Positions 1-10,896 are shown, counted from the first letter of the stretch. The stretch is DNA of 48,274 bases from Candidatus Desulfofervidaceae bacterium (GCA_027064585.1 JAMOPI010000016.1:1-48274); one strand, 5' to 3'. Program-made: numbers and translations. The notes: generated from the sequence alone by a model not told the origin.

Positions 1-130
1 TCCCTTTCATTTTGATGTCCCAAATTGCAAGGTGTTGAGCTGATTTTTAGCATATCTTTGCATTTTTGTCAGCCTTATTTCAAGAAAAATGTGTGATAAA
101 ATGGTAGGTTAGAGCGTTTTTCAGGGACGA
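1..130 (+). mobile_element. Decayed 3' end of an IS5-like element
   Basis: Bases 116-130 (GTTTTTCAGGGACGA) are the reverse complement of an end sequence that recurs at 6663, 41389, 47751 and 48152. A stop codon lies just before it, as in the 48152 copy, and the preceding sequence reads as a hydrophobic tail (LCIFVSLIS) resembling the transposase C-terminus of that copy. The 5' part is outside the window or lost. Placement in an IS5/IS1182-like group is inferred from the related copies. Confidence 0.4.
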
Positions 131-294
131 CTATTTAGTAAGGACTGAATTAAATGGCAAAGCCTACCTGGGTTTTAGGGCAGCAGGCATAGCTGTACCT
201 CCACGGGTGCTTGAGATAGGGAAGAATGTAGTGGGTACGTCTGAAATTACAGGTGAAAAATGTCCAAATATAGGCAAATTTTAATTTTTAGGTG

Positions 295-457
295 TCAAAG
301 TTGAGCTAAATTTTGGGGAATGTCCAATGCTTCTAACTCCTGGCACATCTTTTCACTTGGTGGTATCCTTTTCATGGGTGGTCTCCTTTGTTTTTTGTTA
401 AGTTTTTTATTATAACTCAGGCCACCCTCTTTTTACAGGAATTATAAGACATCACTA
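295..457 (-). mobile_element. IS256-like element: left end plus 26-codon N-terminal fragment
   Basis: Read on the minus strand, 457-420 ends in TTCCTGTAAAAAGAGGGTGGCC, which almost repeats the element end at 6329-6348. A good Shine-Dalgarno and an ATG at 375 follow, opening a 26-codon frame (MKRIPPSEKMCQELEALDIP...) that stops at 295. I read this as the left end of an IS256-type element whose transposase has been lost. The family is inferred from the end sequence and from the recognisable IS256 C-terminal fragment at 6360-6647; the short peptide alone would not prove it. Confidence 0.45.
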
Positions 458-505
458 CTAGTAGACTAAAGGATGGACTTCTTCAACCTTGAGCTTGGAG
501 AGTAT

Positions 506-3500
506 CTAGTGTTTTACCCCTGAGACGCAGCAGGTGCTGTGACTCGGTTTGGGAACGGCGTATTTGAGCCAGCAGCGCGGTTTGGGCCCTTGGATGGTGT
601 TGGGTTTCACGTAGGTCCAGGCTTTGCATTTGGGATCCCGTGCGCAGGCATCCCGGCACAGCGCAGGATTTGCTTCTGGTAGGTCGAAGTTAGAGTAATC
701 TAGCCCCATCCGATCAGTGTCCCACTCCATTGGGCCCATAACGGAAGTCTCTTTTCTCTGTGCCGAACCAGAGAACGTGTGGTTTCCTGGCTTTGTTGCC
801 TGCTCTTTTGCTATGGATTCATACGGTTCAGTTATAAACTGCTGGCGGGCCCCTGTGTTATAGGTCTTGCAGTTTCCATCTGTGCCACTGGAGTTAATGA
901 CGAATGACCCCTTTCCTGGGATAGAGATCCTTCCTATAATCCCGTCGAAATTTCCCTCGTTGTCTGTATAGAAGGGATTGCCGATAGCCACCGATGGTTT
1001 TACTCCCAGATAAAATACTTGAAGGCGATAGGGCGGATGGTTCTCTGTTGCAGTTACTCCCTTTACTCCCCTTAGAATGACCCTTACCTGTCCAGAAGAA
1101 GAATTTATCTCTATGCGCCCCCAGGAAAAGGTAAGGTTCCCGCCGCCCCAATAACACCTATGGCGAGCTTGAAGACAAGGGACTAGAGTCAATCTCTTTA
1201 CTTCTCTGTTGAACCCGGGAGGCGAGACATAGCTCGGCCCCCGTCCGCTGGTACATACCCTGGCCTCTTTCACTATGACATAAGCATCTGTGCCGGCATA
1301 ATTATCAAGGAAATAGATGAGCACCCTGGCCTTTCTGAACCATCTCCAATGCTTTTCAGAAATCGTCCCATTGCTTTTGGCAATTATTTGTCCGCCTCGA
1401 TCTTCATAGTTTCCTCTGCATACAGACCAGCTATAGGTACGTTCTGGAGCTATGTGCAGATGAACAAAAAGTGGCTCATCGTCGGGAATCACGGTGCTAC
1501 CTGCCCATGAGGATTGTGTTGTGAGCCAGGGAATCCTTATGTCCGTTATCTTCGGACCCATGTGAAAATACAGGGTATCCGTAACTTCTGTGATCCCAGT
1601 GGCATAAACACCCATGTATTTGCCACCGCCGTGGACCACGATGGTCATATATACATCTCCACCTTTACTGAAATCAAAGGTTTTCCTGCTTAGAAGATAG
1701 TTGCCATCTACCCTGTCATTAACAAGGGTTCCGTTCGTCCATGCCCCACCCTTTATCAAAAGGCCATAGGGCGTAGAGGTGTAATAACCATGGCGATGTC
1801 GTTCTTGGTCCCATGCATGGAGTGTAAGAGGGATATTGGTACAAGTATTCGTTTCTAAAAGCTCCTTTTTGACTTTCCTAGATGGATAGTCAATGGTTTC
1901 AATCTCTAAAACAGGCCATTTTGTCTCATCCTTGTATTCCCTCGACCAGAAGTTATAAATAGATTCAGTAAGTCCAGGATGTGCACTCTCAACCATCTTA
2001 ATCATCAATCCGTAGTTTGGTTTGCCAGAAAGCCACATTCTTACAAGAGGGGTTATATCCACAAAGACCCATCTGTTAACCTCAGCAGGAGGTTTAAATG
2101 TCACCACTGGATGGGGATCAAAAACAGGCTGATTATTCCAGGTTATCTCACCTTCTTTTGCTGTTCTTTCCACCTTTCCGGGATGATAGGTATCAGTCCC
2201 CTCATTCCATGGTTCAAGCACTCTGTAAACCCCAAGTGTTGCTGTGTTAGAACCACCGATATTGTAAAGGTATAGTTTTAATATTGCCCTTTTGACTGGA
2301 ACTGCTGGTAAGTCAAATTTTAGGTATGCCCTTTTCTCACCACCAGGTACCTGCCATCCAGCACCAATTATTCCCCACTTTCCCCAGTTGGCATTGTTCC
2401 AGTTACGATAGGAATAGGCAAAAACATGGGAGTCAGCTGTTGGGTGAAGTCTTATAATGTTTAATTTAGCAGGAACAGACGGGACCTTTTCTGGAGGAGC
2501 TTTGGAGACTTTATGGACAGAAAGTTTAAAATCTGTAAATCTTGCCTCCAGTGAGTTTCCTCCCCAGCTTTTTCCGATAAAGCCAATGCGGGTAAACTTA
2601 TCTTTGGTAAGTATCTGACCCAACATCTTCCAGTTTTTCGAATCAGGAGATCTATAATAAAAACTGTAATTATCCCCTTTTCTTTCTATCTTTAAAAATA
2701 CAGAGGTTTTGTTGTAGGGATCATCAAAGTTTCCCTTATTCCCCTTTATAGCTTTCAAAGTAGCAGGCCAGCCTGTACAGGTTTTTGAATAAGATCCCTC
2801 TACTCTAACCCTTTGAGTGTCATACAGTCCAACGTATAAGACATAAACTGGATTTTTCTCTCTTCCATTCCAGATAACAAGCCCTGTATGGGTAGCCTGT
2901 TTTCTCTTGGCCATCCTTAGCATAACCTCTGCACTCCAGGTGCCAGTTTGAGGAACATCGGTAGTTAGAAGTCCCGCCCCACCACGATTACAGGACCATA
3001 TATTCTGATATGGGTTTATCTTCAGATAAAATTCACCTTCCTGGATTGAGTAATGATCATTACCCTCAGGATCACTCCATTTCCAGTTTCTCTTAAAAGA
3101 TGTAACCTCCCCCTTAGCAGTTTGAGAAACCTTTGCAGACTCTGTTATCTTTACACCTGCCGGGAGGGCGTTCTGGTAAAATGACTCAACAATCTGGTTT
3201 TGATTAACCGATTGAATGGATTTTATTTTCCCATTGGTGTCTATTATAGCCTCCTGCCCTTCCAGGAGCTTCTTCTGAGTTATTGAAGTTTTAATATCCA
3301 CCTTACCTTCAACAACCTGAACTTTTATTTCTCCATTAGCTTTCACCTGAACCACACCTGAGGTGCCTTCTGGCTGGATAGTAGCACTGGCAGTTTGAAT
3401 AATGATGGGACCATGAAAGGCAACTTTTCCCTGTATAACTTTTATTTCTCTAAAGGATAAAAATTGAAACACTGTTCCTTTTTTAACAAAAAGATAGGAT

Positions 3501-3757
3501 CTTTCACCTTTTTTAGGATCATTGATGTGAATAATACTAGCACCTTTCTTAACTTGCACAGTATCCCCAGGTGTTAAACTAACCATCCCATCTACACCTT
3601 CTTTAAGCTGATAAGAATTTTGATTAATTTTAATCTTGAGATTACCCTGAGCATAAGCCGTAATTCCAGTATCGCACTCCCTGATTCTGAATTTTTTGGC
3701 CAAAAGTCTCAGATTTCCCCCTGCATACCTTTGTATTTTCTCTTCATCTGCACCCAT
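506..3757 (-). CDS. Large surface/secreted protein with FecR-like, concanavalin-like, DNRLRE and PAN domains
   Basis: A 1083-residue multidomain protein, probably extracytoplasmic. Visible blocks: residues about 30-190, FecR-like beta repeats ([23 protein letters not shown]); about 225-415, a DUF1349/concanavalin-like sandwich ([20 protein letters not shown]); about 435-630, a DNRLRE-type domain ([42 protein letters not shown]); an unrecognised middle region of about 350 residues; and a cysteine-rich PAN/Apple-like tail at about 1005-1083 ([18 protein letters not shown]). These are adhesion or carbohydrate-binding folds. No signal peptide follows the ATG, which has no ribosome site and sits directly after an in-frame TGA. 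The frame overlaps the 3' end of the upstream metalloprotease gene by 49 nt in the -1 frame, so the real N-terminus may come from that gene (frameshift) or from a later start. Exact function is unknown. Confidence 0.75.
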   Translation of the reverse strand: MGADEEKIQRYAGGNLRLLAKKFRIRECDTGITAYAQGNLKIKINQNSYQLKEGVDGMVSLTPGDTVQVKKGASIIHINDPKKGERSYLFVKKGTVFQFLSFREIKVIQGKVAFHGPIIIQTASATIQPEGTSGVVQVKANGEIKVQVVEGKVDIKTSITQKKLLEGQEAIIDTNGKIKSIQSVNQNQIVESFYQNALPAGVKITESAKVSQTAKGEVTSFKRNWKWSDPEGNDHYSIQEGEFYLKINPYQNIWSCNRGGAGLLTTDVPQTGTWSAEVMLRMAKRKQATHTGLVIWNGREKNPVYVLYVGLYDTQRVRVEGSYSKTCTGWPATLKAIKGNKGNFDDPYNKTSVFLKIERKGDNYSFYYRSPDSKNWKMLGQILTKDKFTRIGFIGKSWGGNSLEARFTDFKLSVHKVSKAPPEKVPSVPAKLNIIRLHPTADSHVFAYSYRNWNNANWGKWGIIGAGWQVPGGEKRAYLKFDLPAVPVKRAILKLYLYNIGGSNTATLGVYRVLEPWNEGTDTYHPGKVERTAKEGEITWNNQPVFDPHPVVTFKPPAEVNRWVFVDITPLVRMWLSGKPNYGLMIKMVESAHPGLTESIYNFWSREYKDETKWPVLEIETIDYPSRKVKKELLETNTCTNIPLTLHAWDQERHRHGYYTSTPYGLLIKGGAWTNGTLVNDRVDGNYLLSRKTFDFSKGGDVYMTIVVHGGGKYMGVYATGITEVTDTLYFHMGPKITDIRIPWLTTQSSWAGSTVIPDDEPLFVHLHIAPERTYSWSVCRGNYEDRGGQIIAKSNGTISEKHWRWFRKARVLIYFLDNYAGTDAYVIVKEARVCTSGRGPSYVSPPGFNREVKRLTLVPCLQARHRCYWGGGNLTFSWGRIEINSSSGQVRVILRGVKGVTATENHPPYRLQVFYLGVKPSVAIGNPFYTDNEGNFDGIIGRISIPGKGSFVINSSGTDGNCKTYNTGARQQFITEPYESIAKEQATKPGNHTFSGSAQRKETSVMGPMEWDTDRMGLDYSNFDLPEANPALCRDACARDPKCKAWTYVKPNTIQGPKPRCWLKYAVPKPSHSTCCVSGVKH

Positions 3758-6171
3758 TCACCAATATTGCGGGCTGGTACCCATCTTAATATCCAGGACT
3801 CCCGTTTAAAGGAATCCATTGTTCTAAGATAATCTCCAAATACTCTGGCAGGAGATGTTTTTACAAAATTACCGTAAAGACACCTCAAAAACGTTGTTTG
3901 AATACCCTCCACCCTGCATCCACCATAACCATAAGCTAAGGCTGCCATAGCTTTTTTGGTAGTATCAAAATCCTCAAGATAACCCGGGTCATAATAAATA
4001 GAATCCTTAAACTCAGGATGGTGCTTATCTAAAAATTTATACATAAGATAGGCAAAAAAATCAGCGGTATTTTCATAAAAAGAGGTAATCCTCTTCCCCT
4101 TTTCTGTCTTTGCCTTAGGTGGCCTCCAGGTAGAATGCTCTGCTCCGAGATAAAATTTATCCCATAAACAGGCTTCTATCCATTTATCCACCATCTGTTT
4201 ATGAACAAAGTGTCCCATTTCATGAAATAAAATTGTATAAGGTGGATCTACACCCTTAAATGCTTTAGTTCCCCAGTACTCCGTATCACTATCAAAAATG
4301 TCAATATGACCTACTGACTCAAATCCACCTCTTGCATAATGAGGAACAGTTGCCCCGGAAACATTGTATCGTACGGGAAGTTTTTGAAGGTTGGAAAGGG
4401 TGTTACTCAGGCATCCATTATCAAATCCCATAGCCTGCAAAAACTCTCTTACCCATTGTTTAATCCTGCGCTCGTGTTCTTCAGGTGTTAAAATATCCAC
4501 CTTTCCTTTTCTAACCTCTATTTTTTCTCCTGCCTTTAAAGGCTTTTTAAGAAGAAGCTCAAGAGGCAAATGGCAGGCATCTGTCCATTTCAGATAAATC
4601 TCCTTTGCCTTACGCTCTGTAGAAGAGGGTATTCTTACCAGAATATAAAACTCTCCCTCAGGACTTGCCTGGCTTGCAAGATAGTAAGTCTTTGGATAAA
4701 CTACAGGTGGATCTGGCTCGTACCTTGGTTTCATATCAGGTCCTACTGTCCAGCCATGAAGAAGTGCCATTCCAAGGGGAAAGGTTAGCTTTTTATCTCC
4801 TAAAAAATTACCCTCCTCATCCTCTACCCTAATCCTGAAAGCTAATTTCAAAGGAACATCCTTCAGGAAAACGTAATCCCTGTTTTCCTCAGGTTTTCGT
4901 GTAAGTATAAAGGTTGAGTATTTTCCTTTTCTGTTTAAAAACCCACTGTCCTTTTCTATAGAAATAAAGGGAAGCTTTTCTGAATCAATTATCTCTAAGG
5001 AAACCGATCCTTTTTTTAAAGGTTTTAGGTCCTGATCAACTACCTTTATTTTAATTGGGATTTTTTGCTTTATCCCATCCTTGAAAGGAAAAGAAATAAA
5101 TTTCTCACCTATACTGGCTTCAATTCCAACACTGGTAATCTTTTTTTGAAGCACAAAGTTAAATCCACTCAGGCTAAATGGCTTTTCTCCCTTTGTTGGG
5201 ACTGAGATTTTATATTCTCCATTTTTATTGGTTACCGCACTTACCTTCAGCTCCATTATTTTTACAATAGCTCCAGGGATAGGATTTCCATTCTCGTCTT
5301 TAACTATTCCCGCTATACTAATGCTTGATGGCATATAGGTCTCACCAACAATGTTTTGCTTTGATCTAAAGTCAGGATGGGAGCATACCAGGGTTATCTG
5401 CCAGTAGTTTTTCTTCTTTTTAGGTTTTGCCGCATCATTTAGTAATTTTTCCGAATAAGCGGCAAAGCTTTTGACAAATCTTGCTAACATTGACTCTACT
5501 GAACTAAGAGAGTACTTTACTTTTCCTGTGTTTGAGCTTTCCCCGTAGCTTATATCAATAACAATTCTATCACCGTAATTTAAAACAATATCGCGCTCAT
5601 CAGAGTATTTAAAAATAACATAGCCATATGCTGATTGGCCAACTGATTCCCGGCCATTAACTTTGGAATAGTCTCTGTCAAATTTTAAAAATCCTTTTCC
5701 ACCTCCAATATTAAGGAATTTTTCCTTATGAGTATGCCCTGATATTTGCCACGATCTTGGCTTTTTTGGAATATCACTTAAGGTGGGGCCATTATCCGCA
5801 TATAGGTTATAATAACCAAGATTGACAAAAGTTGGCAAAGAAATAATCAAATCTACTTCAGGATCTGGTACACGATAGGCAAGCTGACCTATTTTATTTA
5901 GTCCCAGATCGCAGGCAGCATAATCTACTAAAATAGGGTCAGGGAATAGAAAAACCTCTTCATTGCTTTCGGTAATTTTTTTTATCCTTAAAAGGTCATT
6001 ATCCCCTTTATACGGAGAAACAAATTTCTCCCATGGATATTCTTTAGCATAGCGGCAGGCAGGATATCCTTTGGGTGAGCTGGCGAAACTTTGCTGGACA
6101 AATAAAAGCTGGAAAGTAAAAATAACCACCAGAGAAAAAGTAAAAGAAGGAAGAATTGATTTTTTAACCAT
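3709..6171 (-). CDS. Secreted zinc-metalloprotease-like protein with carboxypeptidase-regulatory-like domain
   Basis: An 820-residue exported protein. Residues 1-31 form a clear signal peptide ([23 protein letters not shown]). Around residues 285-320 is a carboxypeptidase-regulatory-like beta domain ([21 protein letters not shown]...[11 protein letters not shown]). The C-terminal third has a zinc-binding HEMGH motif with H650, E651 and H654, and a downstream [10 protein letters not shown] helix of the type that supplies the third, glutamate ligand in gluzincins. The start is fixed by GGAGG six bases before the ATG. No named peptidase family is assigned. It precedes the FecR/DNRLRE/PAN gene with a 49-nt out-of-frame overlap, so the two are coexpressed and may form one polypeptide. 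Both lie between IS256-like ends, which suggests acquisition as a block. Confidence 0.75.
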   Translation of the reverse strand: MVKKSILPSFTFSLVVIFTFQLLFVQQSFASSPKGYPACRYAKEYPWEKFVSPYKGDNDLLRIKKITESNEEVFLFPDPILVDYAACDLGLNKIGQLAYRVPDPEVDLIISLPTFVNLGYYNLYADNGPTLSDIPKKPRSWQISGHTHKEKFLNIGGGKGFLKFDRDYSKVNGRESVGQSAYGYVIFKYSDERDIVLNYGDRIVIDISYGESSNTGKVKYSLSSVESMLARFVKSFAAYSEKLLNDAAKPKKKKNYWQITLVCSHPDFRSKQNIVGETYMPSSISIAGIVKDENGNPIPGAIVKIMELKVSAVTNKNGEYKISVPTKGEKPFSLSGFNFVLQKKITSVGIEASIGEKFISFPFKDGIKQKIPIKIKVVDQDLKPLKKGSVSLEIIDSEKLPFISIEKDSGFLNRKGKYSTFILTRKPEENRDYVFLKDVPLKLAFRIRVEDEEGNFLGDKKLTFPLGMALLHGWTVGPDMKPRYEPDPPVVYPKTYYLASQASPEGEFYILVRIPSSTERKAKEIYLKWTDACHLPLELLLKKPLKAGEKIEVRKGKVDILTPEEHERRIKQWVREFLQAMGFDNGCLSNTLSNLQKLPVRYNVSGATVPHYARGGFESVGHIDIFDSDTEYWGTKAFKGVDPPYTILFHEMGHFVHKQMVDKWIEACLWDKFYLGAEHSTWRPPKAKTEKGKRITSFYENTADFFAYLMYKFLDKHHPEFKDSIYYDPGYLEDFDTTKKAMAALAYGYGGCRVEGIQTTFLRCLYGNFVKTSPARVFGDYLRTMDSFKRESWILRWVPARNIGEWVQMKRKYKGMQGEI

Positions 6172-6320
6172 TTATTTCCTCCCAAAAAAATTTAGTAAAA
6201 GATTCACTATTTACTCAAAACTTTTGGTACTGTCCCCTTACATGTGTAAATTTAGAAACTTGCAATGGGCTTACCCTCCCAAATCTTATCTTATAACCTA
6301 AGTAAACTGGTCAGGTCAAG

Positions 6321-6352
6321 TCCCAAATTTCCTGTAAAAAGGGTAGCCAACC
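6321..6352 (+). repeat. Right-end terminal repeat of IS256-like element
   Basis: On the plus strand TTCCTGTAAAAAGGGTAGCC at 6329-6348 matches the minus-strand left end at 444-420 with one indel and one or two changes. It sits just beyond the 3' end of the transposase fragment at 6360-6647, where the right terminal repeat of that element should be. Confidence 0.55.
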
Positions 6353-6359
6353 ATATAAA

Positions 6360-6647
6360 TTAACATACCTCCTTTAACTCCTGTATATCTTGAAACTTCT
6401 CTTTAATCCCTAATTCCTCTCTTAACCTATCCAAACAGTTAAGCTCTGTCTTGGTAAAACTTACCCTACGCCATCTTTTGGCTGCCCTAATAAGGACTGA
6501 GAAAACTAACTTTAAAGCTGACTTCTCAGTCAAAAAACACGGAATTACCTTTGTCCTTCTGCGTTCCTCTTCAAAGCTCCTTTCTACTAAATTCGTTGTC
6601 CTCACATATCGCCTATGCCTAAATGGAAGTCTTAAGTGATTTTGAGT
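6360..6647 (-). pseudogene. IS256-family (mutator-type) transposase, C-terminal fragment
   Basis: The translated frame reads LRLPFRHRRYVRTTNLVERS then FEEERRRTKVIPCFLTEKSA, followed by an RWRRV segment. This is the characteristic C-terminal block of IS256/mutator transposases (TTNxxERxFxExRRRTKVIPxF). Only about 95 codons remain; the catalytic N-terminal part is missing, and the upstream side runs into an IS5-like end at 6663. It is a dead remnant. Its right terminal repeat is still present at 6329-6348. Confidence 0.85.
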
Positions 6648-6662
6648 AAGGGGCTATCATAA

Positions 6663-6712
6663 TCGTTCCTGAAAAACTCTGTTTTAGCTTCTAACTAAGC
6701 TCAATTGCCTTG
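6663..6712 (-). mobile_element. IS5-like element end (about 50 bp relic)
   Basis: TCGTTCCTGAAAAACTCTG and the following 30 bases to 6711 are nearly identical to 41389-41437, and the first part also to 48152 onward. The copy appears to have landed in, or recombined with, the IS256-like transposase remnant to its left. No coding capacity remains. Confidence 0.6.
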
Positions 6713-6799
6713 TAACAAACAGTAAAAGTGGTAGCCATTGATACGGCCAGAGAGAAAAAAGAACGATAATTAGTTTTGATTAAAGATTTCCTTTTAAGG

Positions 6800-7018
6800 G
6801 TGAGGCTGTTTGAAAATTAAACATTGATCCAAATTTCCCTTCCTTACAGAAATTATACGCCAAGGCCTCGTTAGTGAGCGAGCGGAGGTGCTATAATTTT
6901 ATTGGGCTTGAAGAAAAGGTAAGCATATTTTCACCTTTTAGGTGAAAGGTATTTTAAAAAAATCGCTTTATTACAGCCCACTTGTGGACTCTATTGGAGG
7001 GCAATCACGGATTTTGGG
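6800..7018 (+). repeat. Intergenic inverted-repeat element, copy 1
   Basis: The right boundary is CAATCACGGATTTTGGG (7002-7018), the terminal repeat also seen at 27700, 31054, 31226, 33810, 34111, 36896 and 37016. The body matches the reverse complement of the copy at 33810-34127: GGCCTCG...GAGCGAGCGGAGG, a TATAAT string, and a hairpin TTTCACC-TTTTA-GGTGAAA near 6929-6947. The left end is a variant shared with the copy at 25255-25546 (GTGAGGCTG, then TTGAAAATT). It ends 12 bp before the -35 box of the operon at 7106. Confidence 0.75.
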
Positions 7019-7030
7019 CTCTTTTAAAGG

Positions 7031-7059
7031 TTGACTTTTACAATAAAATGTCATAAACT
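7031..7059 (+). promoter_or_regulatory. Sigma70-type promoter of the lipid-pathway operon
   Basis: TTGACT (7031-7036), a 17-base spacer, and TAAACT (7054-7059) put a start site near 7066, about 40 bases before the first gene. It is the only good promoter before the nine-gene run. Confidence 0.6.
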
Positions 7060-7105
7060 TTCACTAATCAAATTTTAAAAGTCAGTTTTTACCAAAATAC
7101 GGTGA

Positions 7106-8593
7106 ATGGCGATGGATGTTTATTATAACCTTAATAAGGCCGTCAGCAAGTGGGGAGACAAATTGGCCTTGTGGTCATCAGAAAGGAAATTGCGTTTTAC
7201 GGACTTAGAGCAGGCGGTAAAGGCATTTGCCCAAGCATTAGTCCAAGCTGGCTTCCAACCAGGAGATCGACTCGTTATATGGTCATGGAACGATGTGGCC
7301 GCGGCGGTGGCAATGCTTTCAGCCTGGTGTCTTAAAGGGATCGTTGTCCCCTTGGATGCCGGGACCAAGGCTAGTGATGTGGCCGGGCTTATTCAGCACG
7401 CTGAGGCCAAATTTTTACTTACACCGCCAAGAAAGGAAGAAACCCTGGCCGAGATTAAAAGCAAGGTAGATAAACTTAAAATCTTTTTTCTAAAAGATGT
7501 CTTTTGTGCCCCTTCTGTTTCTAAGTTAGAGTTCCCCTCTATGGATGAAACGGCACCGGCCATTATCCTTTACACCTCTGGCACCACTGGCACCCCTAAA
7601 GGCGTGCTTTTGACCTACCGCCATTTGGACTCCCCAGTTATGACCATAGATTACTTTCAATATGTTGCCCCAAACGATATCTTTTTGGGCACCGTGCCCT
7701 TTTCTCACTTAGGTGGCATTGTTGGGCTTTTATTTCTTATTACCTTTGGCACTCCCCTCATTGTCTTAGAACGATTCATCCCTAAACTTTTTTTAAAATA
7801 TATCGCCCAACACAAAGTAACAGGCTTCTTTGTTCCGCCTACTATCCTTCAAACCATTCTCTTGCAAAAGAACTTAGACCCGAGTGTCTTAAAAAGTGTG
7901 CGTTGGATTGCCTCCTTTGGTGCACCGTGTCCACCGGCCTTGCTTAAGGACCTTGCAGAAAAGTTTCCCTGGATTGATCTCGTCACTGGCTACGGCTTGA
8001 GTGAATCGGCTGCACCCAATGTGCTCATGCCTCCTGGATTACCTTTAGAAAAAAAGCTTAAGCCAGGTATCCTAGGCAAGCCGGCCCCGTGGGTGAAAAT
8101 AAAGATTGTTAACGATCAAGGAGAAACATTGCCTACAGGTGAAATTGGAGAAATTCTGCTTAAAGGCTGGTTTATTATGGCAGGTTATTATAAGGCCCCA
8201 GAGCTGACCAAAGAGGTCATCAAAGACGGCTGGCTCTATACCGGCGATTTGGGCTATCTGGACGAAGAAGGCTTTTTATACATCACTGGACGTAAGAAAG
8301 AGACTATCATTGTTGGCGGCCTTAATGTCTATGCCAATGAAGTAGAATTTGTGATTCAGGAACATCCAGGCGTGGCTGAGGTGGCCGTAGTCGGAGTGCC
8401 TGACGGTATCAGGGGAGAAACAGTCAAGGCAGTGATTGTGCCCAAGCCAGGTTATAACCTAACGGCGCAGGAGATTATTAATTTCTGCCGCAGACGTCTA
8501 GCCTCTTATAAGTTGCCCAAGATTGTAGAGTTTCGGGACAGTTTACCTCGGACGAGTTCAGGTAAGATTGCCAAGGCACAGTTACGCGCATGA
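7106..8593 (+). CDS. AMP-forming acyl-CoA synthetase / ligase
   Basis: A 495-residue member of the acyl/aryl-CoA synthetase (ANL) superfamily, which activates a carboxylate as acyl-AMP and usually transfers it to CoA or a carrier thiol. Core motifs are all present: phosphate loop YTSGTTGTPKG at residues 156-166, GYGLSE near 295, TGD with the ribose-binding aspartate at 381, GRKKETIIVGGLNVYANEVE, and the C-terminal catalytic lysine K487 in SSGKIAK. Length is normal for the family. The first ATG has only a weak ribosome site; the ATG two codons later is an alternative. It is first in an operon with an RND exporter and lipid-binding proteins, so a fatty or other lipophilic acid is a likely substrate, but specificity cannot be read from sequence. 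Confidence 0.88.
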   Translation: MAMDVYYNLNKAVSKWGDKLALWSSERKLRFTDLEQAVKAFAQALVQAGFQPGDRLVIWSWNDVAAAVAMLSAWCLKGIVVPLDAGTKASDVAGLIQHAEAKFLLTPPRKEETLAEIKSKVDKLKIFFLKDVFCAPSVSKLEFPSMDETAPAIILYTSGTTGTPKGVLLTYRHLDSPVMTIDYFQYVAPNDIFLGTVPFSHLGGIVGLLFLITFGTPLIVLERFIPKLFLKYIAQHKVTGFFVPPTILQTILLQKNLDPSVLKSVRWIASFGAPCPPALLKDLAEKFPWIDLVTGYGLSESAAPNVLMPPGLPLEKKLKPGILGKPAPWVKIKIVNDQGETLPTGEIGEILLKGWFIMAGYYKAPELTKEVIKDGWLYTGDLGYLDEEGFLYITGRKKETIIVGGLNVYANEVEFVIQEHPGVAEVAVVGVPDGIRGETVKAVIVPKPGYNLTAQEIINFCRRRLASYKLPKIVEFRDSLPRTSSGKIAKAQLRA

Positions 8594-10896
8594 TGGATAA
8601 GAGAATTGCCCGGGTTATTATTCGGTTTCGGTATCTAGGACTTATCTTGCCCCTTTTGCTTTGTGGCATAGGACTATGCCTTGCCTGGAACATTAAGATA
8701 GAGAGCCGCCACATAGAGTTTATCCCCACCAAACATCATTTTATCAATGTCCAAAAGCAACTTAACCAACTCTTTGGCGGGCTTAATCGGGTGAACATTG
8801 CCATCGTTGCCAAGCAGGGAGATATTCTTTGCCCGGATATTTTAGAGAGGGTACAGGGCATTGCCGAGGACATTCAGCTTTTAGATGAGGTCAATCCCCG
8901 TCGGGTTTATTCCATCTTTGCCCACAGTGTAAAGGATATAGAAATCCAGCCTGATGGTTTTTCAGTGCACCGTCTGATCCGGGAAATTCCTAAAACACCT
9001 AAAGAAATCGCCATTTTAAAGGAAAAGATCCGCCACAATCCCCTTGTTTATGGTCCGCTTGTTTCCAAGGATTTTAAGGCCACGCTTATCCAAGCCGATT
9101 TTTATGAGGATGTTCCCTCTGCCAAGATTTATCAGCAGATAAAAGAAATCGTGCATAAACACGCCTCTGCCCAAATGGAAGTCTATTTAAGCGGCTATCC
9201 CATTCTGGAAGGCTTTATTGATGCCCATCTTTCTTTTATCTTTTATGTCTTTGCCTTTGCCTTAGGCATTATCCTTTTCCTTCTCTTCTTGGCTTTCCGC
9301 AAAAAGCGGGGCTTTTTATTACCCCTTTTGGCCGGCACCATCTCGGTCATCATTAGCCTGGCTGGCATTAACCTTTTGCACTACCGCCTCAATCCCTTCA
9401 CCATCCTCATACCCTTTCTCATCTTTATTCTGGCCATTAGCCACAGCATTCAGTTTATGGAACGTTACTTTGAAGAAAGTCATGTACAAACAGACAAACA
9501 AAAAGTCGCTCTTAATGTCCTTTCCTCCCTTTTAAGCCCTATTCGTGCCTCTCTCTTCACTGACTTTTTAGGCTTTGCCTCTTTGATCTTCATTCCCATC
9601 CCGGCCATCCACAGCATTGCCATTTTGGGCAGCTTAGGGGTCTTAAGTATTTGGCTTAGCGTGGTTATCTTTCTGCCTGCCTGTTTTGCCATCTTCCCTT
9701 TGCCCCGTTTTAATAAGGATAAAAACAATAACCTGCGCTTTACCTTACTTCTTTTGCGGCAGTTTACCAAACTCTGGCAGAACAAAAGAGGAATCTATGT
9801 GGTACTAGTCCTGTTTGTCCTGCTCTTTGCAGTTTCCCTCTATGGTATGAAACACATTGTTGTGGGAGAGATAGAACCAGGCACTTCTATTCTCTATCGG
9901 GACGCCCCTTATAATGTAGCCAAACGCAAGATTAATACATATTTTGGTGGTTCAACCCCTTACTATGTACTGGTAGAGGCCAAAAGACCAGAAGGGCTTT
10001 TAAAGGCAAAGGCAATGCAGGAAATAGATACTCTTGAAACCTATTTAAGGACACACCTTAAGGAGGCCGGCTATAGTCTCTCGGTGGCCGATTATATCAA
10101 ACTTATGAACCTGGCCATCCAGCACAAGTTCTGTGTGCCGAAAAAGGATCAAACCATTGGTGAATACATCTTTCTTTACGAAAGCAATGCCTTCCCAGGC
10201 GAGTTTGACGCCATTATTACCCCTGACCATCGCTATGCCAATATTAGACTGGACTTAAAGGACTGTAAGGGCACAACTATTGCAAAGGTTATAGAGCTTA
10301 CCGCCACCTGGTTAAAAAAGTTCCACCATTTTAAGGGAATGCGGTTTGATTATGCCGGTGGTCCTATCGGTGTCCTTGGGGCAACCAATGATATTATTAA
10401 AAACGGGCTTTTAGAGAATATGCTTATCTTAAGCGTGCTCATTTTCATTCGTATCTGTTTGGCCTTGCGTTCTTTAAGTGGTGGCTTGTTCTTGTTTGTT
10501 CCCTTGACCTTCAGTATCGTCCTGACCTTTGGTAGTTTTGGCCTTTTTCATATACCCTTTACCATTGCCACCCTGCCGGTAGCGGCCATGGGAACAGGCT
10601 TAGGGATAGACTATTCCATTTATCTGGCCTCCCGTATCAAGGAAGAACGGCAGAAGGGATATGCTTTGCCTATGGCCATCAATAAGGCGGTATTTACTTG
10701 CGGCCAAGCGGTCTTTTTCACTGGGAGCATCCTGACCATTGGCGTATGGTCTTGGATGTTTTCTAATCTCAAGCTTCAGGCCAAGCTGGGAGGCACACTT
10801 GGTGGGTTGCTCTTGTTTAACATGCTCGCTGCCCTGATTGTATTACCAGTGTTTGTCTTATTGGTTAAACCAAGCTTTTTAAAGGAGAAAAAGTGA
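8590..10896 (+). CDS. MMPL/RND-family exporter (HpnN-like)
   Basis: A 768-residue inner-membrane protein with the duplicated RND layout: one N-terminal helix, a large periplasmic loop, a bundle of helices (about residues 210-375), then the same pattern again (helix near 400, second loop, bundle about 610-765). The MMPL signature is clear in the second half: GMGTGLGIDYSIYLASRIKE. Such proteins (MmpL, HpnN) export lipids or other hydrophobic compounds using the proton gradient. It overlaps the ligase stop by ATGA, so it is translationally coupled. With the LolA-like protein and the barrel at the operon end it could form an inner-membrane to outer-membrane lipid route. The substrate is unknown. 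Confidence 0.85.
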   Translation: MMDKRIARVIIRFRYLGLILPLLLCGIGLCLAWNIKIESRHIEFIPTKHHFINVQKQLNQLFGGLNRVNIAIVAKQGDILCPDILERVQGIAEDIQLLDEVNPRRVYSIFAHSVKDIEIQPDGFSVHRLIREIPKTPKEIAILKEKIRHNPLVYGPLVSKDFKATLIQADFYEDVPSAKIYQQIKEIVHKHASAQMEVYLSGYPILEGFIDAHLSFIFYVFAFALGIILFLLFLAFRKKRGFLLPLLAGTISVIISLAGINLLHYRLNPFTILIPFLIFILAISHSIQFMERYFEESHVQTDKQKVALNVLSSLLSPIRASLFTDFLGFASLIFIPIPAIHSIAILGSLGVLSIWLSVVIFLPACFAIFPLPRFNKDKNNNLRFTLLLLRQFTKLWQNKRGIYVVLVLFVLLFAVSLYGMKHIVVGEIEPGTSILYRDAPYNVAKRKINTYFGGSTPYYVLVEAKRPEGLLKAKAMQEIDTLETYLRTHLKEAGYSLSVADYIKLMNLAIQHKFCVPKKDQTIGEYIFLYESNAFPGEFDAIITPDHRYANIRLDLKDCKGTTIAKVIELTATWLKKFHHFKGMRFDYAGGPIGVLGATNDIIKNGLLENMLILSVLIFIRICLALRSLSGGLFLFVPLTFSIVLTFGSFGLFHIPFTIATLPVAAMGTGLGIDYSIYLASRIKEERQKGYALPMAINKAVFTCGQAVFFTGSILTIGVWSWMFSNLKLQAKLGGTLGGLLLFNMLAALIVLPVFVLLVKPSFLKEKK

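Noticed and set aside
114-284. A short open stretch (TELNGKAYLGFRAAGIAVPP...) ending at 284
   Set aside because: It reads smoothly but has no start, crosses the IS-like end, and resembles nothing I recognise; treated as debris.
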